Shown here piece after piece: positions 8,301 through 17,162 of a stretch of 44,248 nt of DNA (positions are counted from its first letter, which is position 1; every line of letters starts with the position of its first letter). Both the position numbers and the translations under genes were made by a program. Under the pieces are notes generated by a model. That model saw only the letters and a program-made list of their open reading frames with translations. It ran no database searches and was not told where the DNA came from. The stretch comes from Rhodopseudomonas infernalis (GTDB taxonomy: Bacteria; Pseudomonadota; Alphaproteobacteria; Rhizobiales; Xanthobacteraceae), in contig NZ_JAJNAL010000040.1 of NCBI RefSeq assembly GCF_022271405.1, forward strand, positions 1 to 44,248. The letters run 5' to 3'.

Positions 8301-8927
8301 TCACCCCATCCGATACGCCCCGCCCTTCTCCACGCTCCGCCGGAACGCCGGCCGCGCGTGCATCCGCCCGATCCACGCCGTCAGCGCCGGATACGGCCCC
8401 AGCTTCCCGAACGACCCTGCGACCTCGGCGACAAAGCTCATCATGATGTCGGCGCCGGTGAGATTGTCGCTGACGAAGTACTCGCGGCCGTTCAGCGCGC
8501 CCTCGATGAAGCCGAGGTGGTTGGCGATCTCGCTGTCGATGCGGGGCTGTAGCGGGGCGGCGGCGTCTTTCAGGCGGGCCGTGTAGAGCTGCAGCATCAG
8601 CGGCAGCATCGCCGAGCCTTCGGCGTAGTGCAGCCATTCCTGATAGGCCTCGAAATCGGGCGTGCCCTCGGCGGGGCGCAGACCGCTGCCGGCGCCGTGG
8701 CGGCGCAGGATGTAGTCGACGATCGCGCCGGACTCGACCAGCGTCAGGTCGCCGTCGGTGATCACCGGCGATTTGCCGAGCGGGTGCACGGCCGCGAGTT
8801 CGGGCGGCGCCAGCCGGGTGGTGGCATCGCGCTGATAGCGCTTCAGCTCGTAGGGCGCGCCGATCTCTTCCAGCAGCCACAGGATACGCTGCGAGCGGCT
8901 GTCGTTGAGGTGATGAAGCGTCAGCAT
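8301..8927 (-). CDS. Glutathione S-transferase family protein
   Basis: A 208-residue cytosolic GST. The N-terminal thioredoxin-like domain (about 1-80) shows LNDSRSQRILWLLEE with the likely catalytic Ser in the SRSQR turn, the cis-proline region KSPVI and the glutathione-binding VESGAIVDYI. The C-terminal helical domain (about 85-205) has the N-capping box LTGADIMMSF. Substrate unknown. It stands alone, with the islet on its downstream (left) side and a dispersed palindrome upstream. This is where normal high-GC composition resumes. Confidence 0.9.
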   Translation of the reverse strand: MLTLHHLNDSRSQRILWLLEEIGAPYELKRYQRDATTRLAPPELAAVHPLGKSPVITDGDLTLVESGAIVDYILRRHGAGSGLRPAEGTPDFEAYQEWLHYAEGSAMLPLMLQLYTARLKDAAAPLQPRIDSEIANHLGFIEGALNGREYFVSDNLTGADIMMSFVAEVAGSFGKLGPYPALTAWIGRMHARPAFRRSVEKGGAYRMG

Positions 8928-8999
8928 GGCGATCTCCGGGAGGCTGGTGGCGCGTCGGTGCGGCCGGCTGGCTGGGATGTGGTCGATCTCGGACGCCGT

Positions 9000-9033
9000 C
9001 CCGGATTTCGCTGCGCTGCATCCGGGCTACGGG
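9000..9033. repeat. Short dispersed hairpin (CCCGGAT...ATCCGGG)
   Basis: Perfect 7-base arms CCCGGAT (9000-9006) and ATCCGGG (9020-9026) flank TTCGCTGCGCTGC, followed by CTACGGG. It lies between the zinc-ribbon gene stop and the GST start. This resembles a common short intergenic repeat in related genomes (recollection). Confidence 0.45.
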
Positions 9034-9048
9034 TGAGAACCAGACGCG

Positions 9049-9255
9049 TTACAGCGTCTCCTGCTTGGCGCCGCATTCCTTGCAGGTGTAGGCGACACGG
9101 CTGACGCCCTTGGGCGCCTTGACCTTGTTGGGCGCGCCGCATTTGCCGCAGGTCGCCATGATCACGGTGTCGCCCTGCTTCACCGTGACGGTCTTGTTGG
9201 CCATCGCCTCGCGCATCAGCCGTTCGGCTTCCTCGCGCATCGCCTTCTTGTCCAT
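9049..9255 (-). CDS. Small zinc-ribbon protein
   Basis: A 68-residue protein: a charged helix (MDKKAMREEAERLMREAM) followed by a rubredoxin/zinc-ribbon-like module with two CxxC knuckles, CGKCGAPNKVKAP and YTCKECGAKQETL. The fold suggests zinc binding and perhaps nucleic acid or protein interaction. The function is unknown. I chose the ATG at 9255, preceded by AAGGGCAAGGC. An ATG at 9276 would add seven residues (MQQQGQG). The long frame upstream to 9882 crosses the structured region and is not credible as coding. Confidence 0.7.
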   Translation of the reverse strand: MDKKAMREEAERLMREAMANKTVTVKQGDTVIMATCGKCGAPNKVKAPKGVSRVAYTCKECGAKQETL

Positions 9256-9345
9256 GCCTTGCCCTTGTTGCTGCATTTCGAGGCGCCTTGTAACCCACCG
9301 CCGCGGCGGCGCCGCATGAATTTCGCCGCCGCGCGCGAAATCCGG

Positions 9346-9880
9346 TTGACAGCCGGTGTAAATTAGGATTATTTCCCCAATGTCCTGTCCGTGAGGGGCG
9401 CTTCTCGAGGGCGCTTGGAAGCGGGACAGATCACGCCGCCGGGCAACCGGCGGGGTCAATGCCCGGCGACGCCAGCTTGCTGGTCTAGCCGGGTGGATGC
9501 GGCTCCTGCGGTCGTGGCTCGCAACCACGATCCCGGGCGGCGACGGGCACCGGTCCCGGCCCACTAAGAGGCCGCGCCGTAGTCGGTAGCCTGCACCGAA
9601 GGCGAACGGCGGGAAACCGTCGGGATGGCGAGCGCGGCGTCCGGTGGGCGAGCGCTCGGGCCTGGGTGACTGTGGAACCGGTCCGTTGCTGAAAAGTGCC
9701 GCGGTGGGCGCGCCGGAGCGGCGTCGCGATGGTTCGCAAAGCCATCGCAACCACTCACCACCCTTTGCGCCGACCGGCGCGCCCCCGCCCCTCGCTGTGA
9801 CAGCGACAGGCGCAACCCTCGGGCTCGACAGAGCCGCGAGAACGCGAAGTCGTGGCTGTTTGACAATGTGAAGCGGAGGC
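9346..9880 (+). ncRNA. Candidate large structured RNA or dispersed structured element
   Basis: The 743 bases between 9256 and 9998 lack a credible gene, and this part is packed with hairpins. CCGCCGG/CCGGCGG (9436-9442, 9447-9453) closes a GCAA loop. GCCAG/CTGGT (9471-9475, 9480-9484) closes CTTG inside CCCGGC/GCCGGG (9462-9467, 9488-9493). CGGCGG/CCGTCG (9607-9612, 9617-9622) closes GAAA. GGGCGCGCCGG (9706-9716) pairs perfectly with CCGGCGCGCCC (9774-9784) around GCGATGG/CCATCGC (9726-9732, 9742-9748). TCGCTG/CAGCGA (9792, 9801) and GGCTC/GAGCC (9822, 9831) follow. GCAA, GAAA and CTTG are stable RNA tetraloops only when read on the plus strand. TTGACA at 9346 could be a -35 box. It does not look like RNase P RNA or tmRNA. 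A non-transcribed dispersed repeat is the alternative. Confidence 0.45.
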
Positions 9881-9998
9881 ACGCGGAGGATGGCGGCCTA
9901 ACCACGGAGGACGGCTTTACGTAGCACGACGGCTTGGACGGAGAATGACGGCTCTTCGAAAGAGCTCTCAACCCGCCCCTCCATCCGTCTCCCCCCCC

Positions 9999-10556
9999 TC
10001 ACTGCAGCTTCAACAATTCCTCCTTCGCCCGCTCCAGCAACGGCAGTTGCTGCTTGGCGAAGCGGCGGACGTCGTCATTGTCGGGGTGCAGAAGATAGCG
10101 CCGCAGCAGACCGATCGCGCCGTCGACGTCGTCCTTCTGCTTGTCGAGATAGTCGCGGATGAAGTCCTGGCCGACCTCGCCCTGCAGGCCGGCGAGCTCG
10201 TTGCGACGGATCAGACTCGGGTCGGGGGCGAAGTCGATGTTGAGGAGGCCGAACATGTTCAGCCGGCCGATCTCGATCTCGCGCTTGCGGGCCAATTCGG
10301 CCTGAGCTGCTGCATATTGCCGGATCGGCTCGGTGCCGCGGGTCGCGGCCAGATCGGCCGAACGCAGCTGCACCATGTTGAATTCGTGCAGCAGGCGAAG
10401 GACATCGTGCTCGTTGGGCGGCCAGCCGAACAGACGCTTGAAGCCGACATCTTCGAGCAGCGACCGCTTGCGCGGCGTTTCCGATCCGGCGATCGCGCCG
10501 GCAAAAACGACGATCGCCGGGAGGATTGCAACCAGCCCGGCGATCAATCGGATCAT
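9999..10556 (-). CDS. Secreted DUF4142-like protein
   Basis: A 185-residue protein with an N-terminal hydrophobic segment (about residues 3-23, MIRLIAGLVAILPAIVVFAG) that is a signal peptide or anchor, then a mostly helical body that I tentatively match to DUF4142 (ferritin-like helices, regular charge pattern). It ends in a charged LLKLQ tail. GAGG precedes the ATG at 9-base spacing. Third gene of a tight operon with the two small genes at 10569 and 10800 (gaps 12 and 15 bases). The family call is weak and the function unknown. Confidence 0.65.
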   Translation of the reverse strand: MIRLIAGLVAILPAIVVFAGAIAGSETPRKRSLLEDVGFKRLFGWPPNEHDVLRLLHEFNMVQLRSADLAATRGTEPIRQYAAAQAELARKREIEIGRLNMFGLLNIDFAPDPSLIRRNELAGLQGEVGQDFIRDYLDKQKDDVDGAIGLLRRYLLHPDNDDVRRFAKQQLPLLERAKEELLKLQ

Positions 10557-10568
10557 CGTGAAATTGCC

Positions 10569-10784
10569 TCAGAGGCCGGTGTAACCCGCCTTGACCGGAT
10601 CGTTGCTGCCGTCGAGCTCGCGCAGATACACCAGCCCGCAGACAGTGAGGCGATTATCGTCGGTTTCACCGGCTTCGAACAGCGTGCGGATATAGTTTTC
10701 CACTTTGACCTTCATCTGATCCGCCGTTTCCTGGCTGGTCAGAAGCCCGTAGGTCTGGATCACGCGGTCGATGGCTCGTTGCAT
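10569..10784 (-). CDS. Small hypothetical protein (71 aa)
   Basis: Not recognised. A 71-residue soluble, mildly acidic protein with a predicted helix over about residues 1-40 (TYGLLTSQETADQMKVKVEN) and a C-terminal segment ending DPVKAGYTGL. It has a good ribosome binding site (GAGAGG, 7 bases before ATG) and sits 12 bases before the DUF4142-like gene and 15 bases after the 66-residue gene. That makes it the middle gene of a three-gene operon. Coding is supported by spacing, ribosome binding site and amino-acid composition, not by homology. Confidence 0.68.
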   Translation of the reverse strand: MQRAIDRVIQTYGLLTSQETADQMKVKVENYIRTLFEAGETDDNRLTVCGLVYLRELDGSNDPVKAGYTGL

Positions 10785-10799
10785 GTAGTGCCTCTCTGC

Positions 10800-11000
10800 T
10801 CAGGCTGCGATCTTTGCGGCCTCGAAGATGGAAATCGCCTTGTTGGCGAGCTTCAGCGGGTTGCGCTCACCGCGGTGAAACATTTGAACGATGAGTTGCA
10901 ACAGAGCGTCGTGAGTGGCCGACGTATCGGCAATCACCCCGCTACGACGCAGATAATTGGCCGAAATGTCGTAGGCACGGCCGATCACATCGACGTTCAT
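10800..11000 (-). CDS. Small hypothetical protein (66 aa)
   Basis: Not recognised. A 66-residue, largely helical protein (MNVDVIGRAYDISANYLRRS, then LLQLIVQMFHRGERNPLKLA) without membrane segments or cysteines. GGTGAG lies 5 bases before the ATG. It is the first gene of the operon continuing into the 71-residue and DUF4142-like genes. A strong hairpin at 11047-11077 lies 47 bases upstream in the leader and could be regulatory. Confidence 0.62.
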   Translation of the reverse strand: MNVDVIGRAYDISANYLRRSGVIADTSATHDALLQLIVQMFHRGERNPLKLANKAISIFEAAKIAA

Positions 11001-11046
11001 TGGCTCACCGTCCGGTATGCGTGGAGCATCTCAGGACAGAATAAGT

Positions 11047-11077
11047 TGCAGCGCGGCGAAAAGTTCCGCGCTCTGCA
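11047..11077 (-). promoter_or_regulatory. Leader hairpin upstream of the three-gene operon
   Basis: AGCGCGG (11050-11056) and CCGCGCT (11066-11072) pair perfectly. The stem extends with TGCA on both sides after a two-base bulge. It lies between the MarR terminator and the 66-residue gene, so it is either a leader structure of the operon or part of the 3' trailer of the MarR gene. Confidence 0.4.
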
Positions 11078-11100
11078 GGAAAGATCCCTGTCGGCTGACA

Positions 11101-11126
11101 AAAAAGGCCCCCTTCTCAGGGGGCCG
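11101..11126 (-). terminator. Rho-independent terminator of the MarR gene
   Basis: Perfect 7-base stem GGCCCCC (11107-11113) / GGGGGCC (11120-11126) with a 6-base loop. On the minus strand it is followed by a run of six T (A-run 11101-11106 on plus). It lies 100 bases past the MarR stop. This is the clearest intrinsic terminator in the window. Confidence 0.9.
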
Positions 11127-11225
11127 ATGAAGAACTGCCTGGAGAGCAACGGGAGCGCGCCTGCCTGTCTTCGTCGGACAGTCCGGCTTGCCGCCGGTTG
11201 GGCGTCGGCGCGCCCCGGATCGGGA

Positions 11226-11744
11226 TCAGAGCCGGTACAGGATCTGGTCGGTCCAGAACCGCTCGAGCCGGTGCAGCGACTTGTTCAGCGTGGCGAACTC
11301 CTCGCTGGAGATGCCACCGACCTGCTCCACCGTCTTGACGTGCTTCTGATACAGCGCGTCGACGATGTGGCGGACTTCCTGGCCCTGCGCGGTCAGGCGG
11401 ATGCGAACCGAGCGGCGATCGACCCGCGAGCGCTGATGATCGAGGAAGCCGAGTTCGACCAGCTTCTTCAGATTGTACGACACGTTGGACCCCAGGTAGT
11501 AACCGCGCGTGCGCAGCTCGCCTGCGGTCAGCTCCTTGTCGCCGATGTTGTACAGCAGCAGCGCCTGCACCGAGTTGATATCAGCACGGCCGCGACGATC
11601 GAACTCGTCCTTGATGACGTCGAGCAGCCGGCGGTGCAGCCGCTCCACCAGGGTCAGGGCTTCGAGATAGAGCGGCTGGACCGGCGCTTGACCTGCGGAT
11701 GCGGGCGCGGCGGTTTCGGTTGCCGTGGCGACGGCTTTGATCAT
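11226..11744 (-). CDS. MarR-family regulator, LdtR-like
   Basis: A 172-residue winged-helix regulator. The domain spans about residues 45-140, with the recognition region TAGELRTRGYYLGSNVSYNL and the wing DHQRSRVDRRSVRIRLT. The highly conserved C-terminal LHRLERFWTDQILYRL and overall sequence resemble LdtR of Rhizobiales/Liberibacter, a regulator linked to L,D-transpeptidase and osmotic stress tolerance. That assignment is from memory and moderate. The start is the ATG at 11744 with a strong GGGGAAG site. A longer frame to 11813 is unlikely. It stands alone, with its own terminator. Confidence 0.85.
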   Translation of the reverse strand: MIKAVATATETAAPASAGQAPVQPLYLEALTLVERLHRRLLDVIKDEFDRRGRADINSVQALLLYNIGDKELTAGELRTRGYYLGSNVSYNLKKLVELGFLDHQRSRVDRRSVRIRLTAQGQEVRHIVDALYQKHVKTVEQVGGISSEEFATLNKSLHRLERFWTDQILYRL

Positions 11745-11981
11745 GACACTTCCCCTGTCGTCTTTTTTGATCGACTTATTCGACGAAACTTGTGTCTCGT
11801 CTGATAGGTCCAACTTAAGGGGCCGCTTTGAACATCAGCTTAAATAAGACGATAAAGAGATCATGAATTTAAGAGAGTGAATCGCGGATTAAGCCCGCAG
11901 ATCGGGCACTTCTTGCAACGTTTCGTTGACGGATCATGCTCGATTCCACGTCCGTTCCGCGGTGCCTGTCGCATAAGGAAA

Positions 11982-12021
11982 CAGCTCCGTTACAATTCGA
12001 AAGATTCCCGTAACGGAGCTG
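11982..12021 (-). terminator. 12-base perfect hairpin downstream of the acyl-CoA synthetase
   Basis: CAGCTCCGTTAC (11982-11993) and GTAACGGAGCTG (12010-12021) are perfect complements with a 16-base loop, 53 bases past the synthetase stop. On the minus strand TTTCC follows, so termination is plausible though the T-run is short. The rest of the 330-base gap 11745-12074 (AT-rich MarR promoter region 11745-11880) shows no gene. Confidence 0.55.
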
Positions 12022-12074
12022 ACCGAACCCTTTAAGGTCACCAGAACCTTACCTGCGACAATTTTCGAAAAATC

Positions 12075-13640
12075 TTACGCGACACCGCGTGTGCGACCTT
12101 CCCAATATGGTGCGCGCAGCACCTTGCGGTCGATCTTGCCGAGACCGGTCACCGGAATGGCGTCGACGAAGTCGATCGTTTTCGGCGACCACGGCGCGCC
12201 GCGCTTGTCCTTCACGTGCGCCTGCAGCTCCGCGGCGTCGTTGTTGGCGCCGGGCTTGAGCACGACGAAGGCCTTCACCGCCTCGCCCCATTTGTCGTCG
12301 GGCACACCGATCACCGCGGCCGACGCGACCGCATGATGCGCCATCAGCGCATCCTCGACTTCGCGCGGATAGATGTTGAAGCCGCCGGAGATGATCATGT
12401 CCTTGGTGCGGTCGACGATGTACAAGTAACCGTCGGCATCCTTCACGGCGACGTCGCCGGTGTGCAGCCAGCCGCCGCGGAACGCTTCTGCCGTCGCCTC
12501 GGGCCGCTTCCAGTAGCCGTCCATCACCAGCGTGCCGCGCACGCAGATCTCGCCGGGCTCGCCGATGCCGACCTCGCGCAGCTCGCTGTCGAGCAGCTTG
12601 ACGTCGACCAGCGGGTTCGGCCGTCCGCAACTGCCGAGCCGGCCGGGCTTGCTGTCGTCGTGATCGATCTTGCGCATCGTGGTAATGCATTGCGGCGCTT
12701 CGGTCTGGCCATAGAGCTGCACGAAGATCTTGCCGAAGATCGCCATGCCCTCGCGCAGCCGGTCCGGCGACATCGGCGCGGCGCCGTACACGATCATGTC
12801 CAGCGACGACAGATCGTGGCGCACCCTCACCTCCTTCGCATCGATGAGTGCGTAGATCAGCGTCGGCACCAGGAACACCGCTGTGATCTTGTCCTCGGCG
12901 ACGACGCGGCAATACGACTCGATTTCAAAGCCGGGCACCAGCCGCGTGAAGCCGCCGCGCATCATCACCGGATAGACGGTGACGCCGGCGGCGTGGCTGA
13001 TCGGCGTTGCGGCGAGATAGCGTATCTCCGCCGGCCAGTCCCAATCCGCGTAGAGCAGCGCCGCCATGGTGGACAGCGCGCGATGCGGGATCATCACGCC
13101 CTTCGAGCGGCCCGTGGTGCCGCCGGTGTAGGCCAGCCACGCGATGTCCGAGGTCACGCTCTCGTCGACCAGCGGTGCCGGCTCGACGCTTGCGAAGCCA
13201 TCCAAGAGATCGCGCGCGCCCTCGACGGGCCCGAACGACAACAGTTGCTTCAGGCCGGGCACACGGGCGCGGATCGCGAGGCCGCGCGCGGCGAACTTGC
13301 CGCTCTCGACGATCAGTGCGTCGATCTCTGCGTCCTCGATGATGAAGGCGTGGTCGTCCTCGGCCGCCATCGGATGCAGCGGCGTGTAGCGCAGGCCCAT
13401 CACAGTCGCGGCGGAAATTGCCGCCCAGGATTCGGCGCGGTTCGACGACAGGATCGACAGCGCGCTGCCCTTGGTCAGGCCGACGGCGCGAAACAGTGTG
13501 ATGAAGCGGCCGACCGCGTCGCCGAATTCGCGATAGCTCCAGCGCGTGGTGTCGTCGGCGATCGCCGGCCGGTCACCGTAGCGCGCGATGGCGTTGACGA
13601 TCAGGCTGCCGCCCGTCCCGCCGGAATGAAGCTGGTCCAT
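12075..13640 (-). CDS. AMP-dependent acyl-CoA synthetase/ligase
   Basis: A 521-residue adenylate-forming enzyme that activates a carboxylic acid via acyl-AMP to acyl-CoA. Motifs in order: P-loop-like YTGGTTGRSKGV (171-182), YGQTEAP (about 317), the hinge region GWLHTGDVAVKDADGYLYIV with DRTKDMIISGG (about 405-445), NIYPREVE, and the catalytic-lysine segment VTGLGKIDRK near the C-terminus. Family members act on fatty, aryl or cyclohexane acids. The substrate cannot be told from sequence. Monocistronic, with a hairpin terminator downstream and 78 bases to the membrane-protein gene on the other side. Confidence 0.9.
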   Translation of the reverse strand: MDQLHSGGTGGSLIVNAIARYGDRPAIADDTTRWSYREFGDAVGRFITLFRAVGLTKGSALSILSSNRAESWAAISAATVMGLRYTPLHPMAAEDDHAFIIEDAEIDALIVESGKFAARGLAIRARVPGLKQLLSFGPVEGARDLLDGFASVEPAPLVDESVTSDIAWLAYTGGTTGRSKGVMIPHRALSTMAALLYADWDWPAEIRYLAATPISHAAGVTVYPVMMRGGFTRLVPGFEIESYCRVVAEDKITAVFLVPTLIYALIDAKEVRVRHDLSSLDMIVYGAAPMSPDRLREGMAIFGKIFVQLYGQTEAPQCITTMRKIDHDDSKPGRLGSCGRPNPLVDVKLLDSELREVGIGEPGEICVRGTLVMDGYWKRPEATAEAFRGGWLHTGDVAVKDADGYLYIVDRTKDMIISGGFNIYPREVEDALMAHHAVASAAVIGVPDDKWGEAVKAFVVLKPGANNDAAELQAHVKDKRGAPWSPKTIDFVDAIPVTGLGKIDRKVLRAPYWEGRTRGVA

Positions 13641-13718
13641 CTTGTCCCTTCCTTGTGTTTTCTTGATTGATGGCGATGAGCCGCGCGGCCGTTCGGCCTG
13701 TCGCGGCGGACGTTGCGG

Positions 13719-14189
13719 CTATGGCGGCCGTTCCCGCGCTGCCATCCAGGCAAGCCCCAGATAGGCGGCGAGCAGCAGCGCCTCGATCGAGACGATCAGC
13801 AGGCTGCCGCCATAGATCGCCGGAAACATCAGCTCGATCACCGCCATCGACACCACGGTGGTGAGCCAGACGACGGCGCCCCACGGCGTCGCCAGCCACA
13901 GTCCGATCGCGGCGACCAGTTCGATCACGGCGAAATAGACCGTCGCGGTCTGCCAGGCCATCGACTGCACTTCGAACACATCGTCCTCGCCGCCGACGAA
14001 GCCGGTGATCTGCGCCCAGTGATAAAGGCCCTTGCAGATCGAGATCACCGCCATCACGCGCAGGAACAGCACCAGACGCTGGGTCCAGTCGTTCTCGTGC
14101 TGCTCGTCGCGCTCGGGCGCGATCGCGGCGACACCGATCGAGGGATCCCGCGGGATGGTTTCGCGCGATGTGGGTTGGATCTCGGTCAT
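13719..14189 (-). CDS. DUF6163-like membrane protein
   Basis: A 156-residue protein with a ~35-residue polar, acidic N-terminus (MTEIQPTSRETIPRD) and four hydrophobic segments (about residues 38-55, 70-90, 97-117 and 120-145), ending in a short basic tail. It resembles the alphaproteobacterial DUF6163 family; no function is known. The start is the ATG at 14189. The frame runs on to 14351 through a 15-base tandem repeat that I treat as non-coding. Confidence 0.75.
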   Translation of the reverse strand: MTEIQPTSRETIPRDPSIGVAAIAPERDEQHENDWTQRLVLFLRVMAVISICKGLYHWAQITGFVGGEDDVFEVQSMAWQTATVYFAVIELVAAIGLWLATPWGAVVWLTTVVSMAVIELMFPAIYGGSLLIVSIEALLLAAYLGLAWMAARERPP

Positions 14190-14233
14190 GCGGCTCGTGG
14201 TTCGGGTGGACGGCAGGCTGGCCTGATGGTGGC

Positions 14234-14285
14234 AGTCTTGATGGCCGAAGTCTCGATAGGCGGAGTCTTGACAGCGGGAGTCTTG
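14234..14285. repeat. Four-copy 15-base tandem repeat (AGTCTTG core)
   Basis: AGTCTTG or AGTCTCG occurs at 14234, 14249, 14264 and 14279, exactly 15 bases apart, 45-96 bases upstream of the DUF6163 start and about 140 bases before hemB. It could be a slippage-prone minisatellite or iterated binding sites in a shared divergent promoter region. Confidence 0.7.
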
Positions 14286-14389
14286 GCCCGCCAGGGCGGC
14301 AAAATCAATCGCTTGTGATGGGGCCATTCCGCCCCGATTGCGCCAAGTCAACAGCGCAGTGACGCGGCAGTGTCAAAATGCTATTTTGA

Positions 14390-15478
<1,089 letters not shown>

Positions 15479-15610
15479 TACCAGCCCCGCGGCGTCTCCG
15501 GCCTGCCCCGAGGGCCGGATGGACCGTTTGTAATGTCGCGGCGGCCTTGCAGGCCGCTGGCGTCATCGCCATGTCGATCGCGACGTTGTTGTCCAAGCGG
15601 GGAGCGCCTG

Positions 15611-16162
15611 ATGTCTGACTATGGTTCGAGCGGATCCGGTCCGAACGCCAATGCCGGCTGGCGCAGCGCGGGCTACGACCAGCCCGACGAGTCCGATCCC
15701 TGGCGGAGCCCGGAGCTATTCCAGGGCGTGCTGACCAAGCGCGTCTTCGCGTTCCTGATCGATGCCGTGGTGCTGGCAGTACCGGTGATTCTCGCCTGCG
15801 TGTTCATCGCTGTGTTCGGCGTGGTGACGCTGGGGCTCGGCTGGACCCTGTTCTGGATCGTGTCGCCCGCCTCGGTGATCTGGGCGCTGGTGTATTATGG
15901 CGCGTCGCTCGGCGGACCGCATTCGGCCACGCTCGGGATGCGGGCGATGGGGATCGAGCTGGTGACCTGGAGCGGCGAGCCTGGCTATTTCGTGCTCGGC
16001 GCCGTGCACGCCTTCTTGTTCTGGCTGTCGGTGTCGATGCTGACCCCACTTGTGCTGCTGGTCGGCCTGTTCAACGGCCGGCGTCGGCTGCTGCACGACA
16101 TCGTGCTCGGAACCGTGATCATCAACAGCCCGGCGCTCGCCGCGCAGCCGGCCCGACCGTAA
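15611..16162 (+). CDS. RDD-family membrane protein
   Basis: A 183-residue inner-membrane protein. After a ~40-residue Gly/Ser/Asn-rich polar N-terminus comes the RDD domain: TKRVFAFLIDAVVLAVPV (first helix with the conserved R and D), a second helix (about 65-100), and the third element GGPHSATLGMRAMGIELV and a C-terminal RRRLLHDIVLGTVII. The family is associated with ion or osmolyte transport, but the role is unproven. The ATG at 15611 has GGAG 7 bases upstream, and the frame upstream of it has no ribosome binding site. It lies between hemB and bpt on the same strand. Confidence 0.88.
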   Translation: MSDYGSSGSGPNANAGWRSAGYDQPDESDPWRSPELFQGVLTKRVFAFLIDAVVLAVPVILACVFIAVFGVVTLGLGWTLFWIVSPASVIWALVYYGASLGGPHSATLGMRAMGIELVTWSGEPGYFVLGAVHAFLFWLSVSMLTPLVLLVGLFNGRRRLLHDIVLGTVIINSPALAAQPARP

Positions 16163-16236
16163 CGAAGCGCCAAACCGATTGACCGGAGCCGGCCGGGGCG
16201 CGATGCTCGACCGCGTTGGAGATTGAACGGACCGAC

Positions 16237-17010
16237 GTGACTCAGCACTCGCGCGACACCCCGCAGTTTTATCTGACGGCCCCCTCGCCGTGCCCGTATC
16301 TGCCGGGCCGGCACGAGCGCAAGGTGTTCACCCATCTGGTCGGCAACAAGGCCGGCGAGTTGAACGATCTGCTCACCCACGGCGGCTTCCGCCGTAGCCA
16401 GTCGATCGCCTACCGCCCGGCCTGCGACCAGTGCCGGGCCTGCGTTTCGGTTCGGGTCATCGCCAACGAATTCCGCACTTCGCGCAACCAGCGCAAAATC
16501 CTCGCCCGCAACGCCGACATCGTCGGCGAGCAGCGCAACGCGGTGCCGACCTCCGAGCAGTATTCGGTGTTCCGTGCCTATCTCGACCAGCGCCATCGGC
16601 ACGGCGGCATGGCCGACATGACCGTGCTCGACTACGCGATGATGGTCGAAGACAGCCACGTCCAGACCCGCATCATCGAATATCGCAAGCGCACCGTCGA
16701 CACCGGCATCACCGGCCGTGGCGGCGACCTGATGGCCGCGGCACTGACCGACGTTCTCAACGACGGGCTGTCGATGGTGTACTCGTTCTACGAACCGGGC
16801 GAACACAGCCGCTCGCTCGGCACCTTCATGATCCTCGATCACATCGCCCGCGCCCGCCGGCTCGGCCTGCCCTATGTGTATCTCGGCTACTGGATCGAAG
16901 GCTCGAAGAAGATGGACTACAAGGGCCGCTATCTGCCCCAGCAGCGCCTCGCCTCCAGCGGCTGGCTCCGCGTCGACGCCAGCGGCGAATATCCCGAGCC
17001 GCAGGACTGA
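16237..17010 (+). CDS. bpt: Aspartate/glutamate leucyl-tRNA-protein transferase
   Basis: Bpt adds leucine from Leu-tRNA to N-terminal Asp or Glu of proteins, feeding the bacterial N-end rule (ClpS/ClpAP). The 257-residue protein carries the N-terminal cysteine cluster [14 protein letters not shown] (C63, C66, C69) that follows the substrate-binding [11 protein letters not shown]. The ATE-type C-terminal domain has GTFMILDHI and [20 protein letters not shown]. The start is taken as GTG at 16237 ([14 protein letters not shown]), matching relatives. A TTG at 16216 is also open. A palindromic repeat follows before convergent mntH. Confidence 0.93.
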   Translation: MTQHSRDTPQFYLTAPSPCPYLPGRHERKVFTHLVGNKAGELNDLLTHGGFRRSQSIAYRPACDQCRACVSVRVIANEFRTSRNQRKILARNADIVGEQRNAVPTSEQYSVFRAYLDQRHRHGGMADMTVLDYAMMVEDSHVQTRIIEYRKRTVDTGITGRGGDLMAAALTDVLNDGLSMVYSFYEPGEHSRSLGTFMILDHIARARRLGLPYVYLGYWIEGSKKMDYKGRYLPQQRLASSGWLRVDASGEYPEPQD

Positions 17011-17036
17011 TACTCATCGGACTTCAATCGCGTGGG

Positions 17037-17142
17037 CGTCATCCTGAGGTGCGAGCGAAGCGAGCCTCGAAGGATGGGCCGCAGGCACTTGTGGCCGCAT
17101 CCTTCGAGGCTCGCCCTGGCGGGCGCGCACCTCACGATGACG
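17037..17142. repeat. Palindromic repeat, type B, between convergent bpt and mntH
   Basis: Begins CGTCATCCTGAGGTGCGAGC, continues GAAGCGAGCCTCGAAGGATG, and closes with the inverted copy ending GCACCTCACGATGACG. The arms of about 40 bases can form a long hairpin. It fills the gap between two convergent genes and could terminate both. The form is a familiar dispersed repeat of this bacterial family (recollection). Confidence 0.75.
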
Positions 17143-17162
17143 ATTCAGCATAGATAGTCGCG

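Noticed and set aside
9346-9880. RNase P RNA or tmRNA as the identity of the structured stretch
   Set aside because: No GAGGAAAGTCC- or ACAGAAA-type RNase P core and no tag-peptide or tRNA-like end was seen.
9049-9882. 277-residue frame covering the zinc-ribbon gene and the structured stretch
   Set aside because: Upstream of the zinc-ribbon start the frame crosses the hairpin-rich region, reads as low-complexity Arg/Pro/Ala, and has no ribosome binding site. It is a GC-rich spurious frame.
14338-14351. FNR/FixK-like box upstream of hemB
   Set aside because: Left half TTGCG matches only 3 of 5 bases of the TTGAT/C consensus, so it is too degenerate to call.
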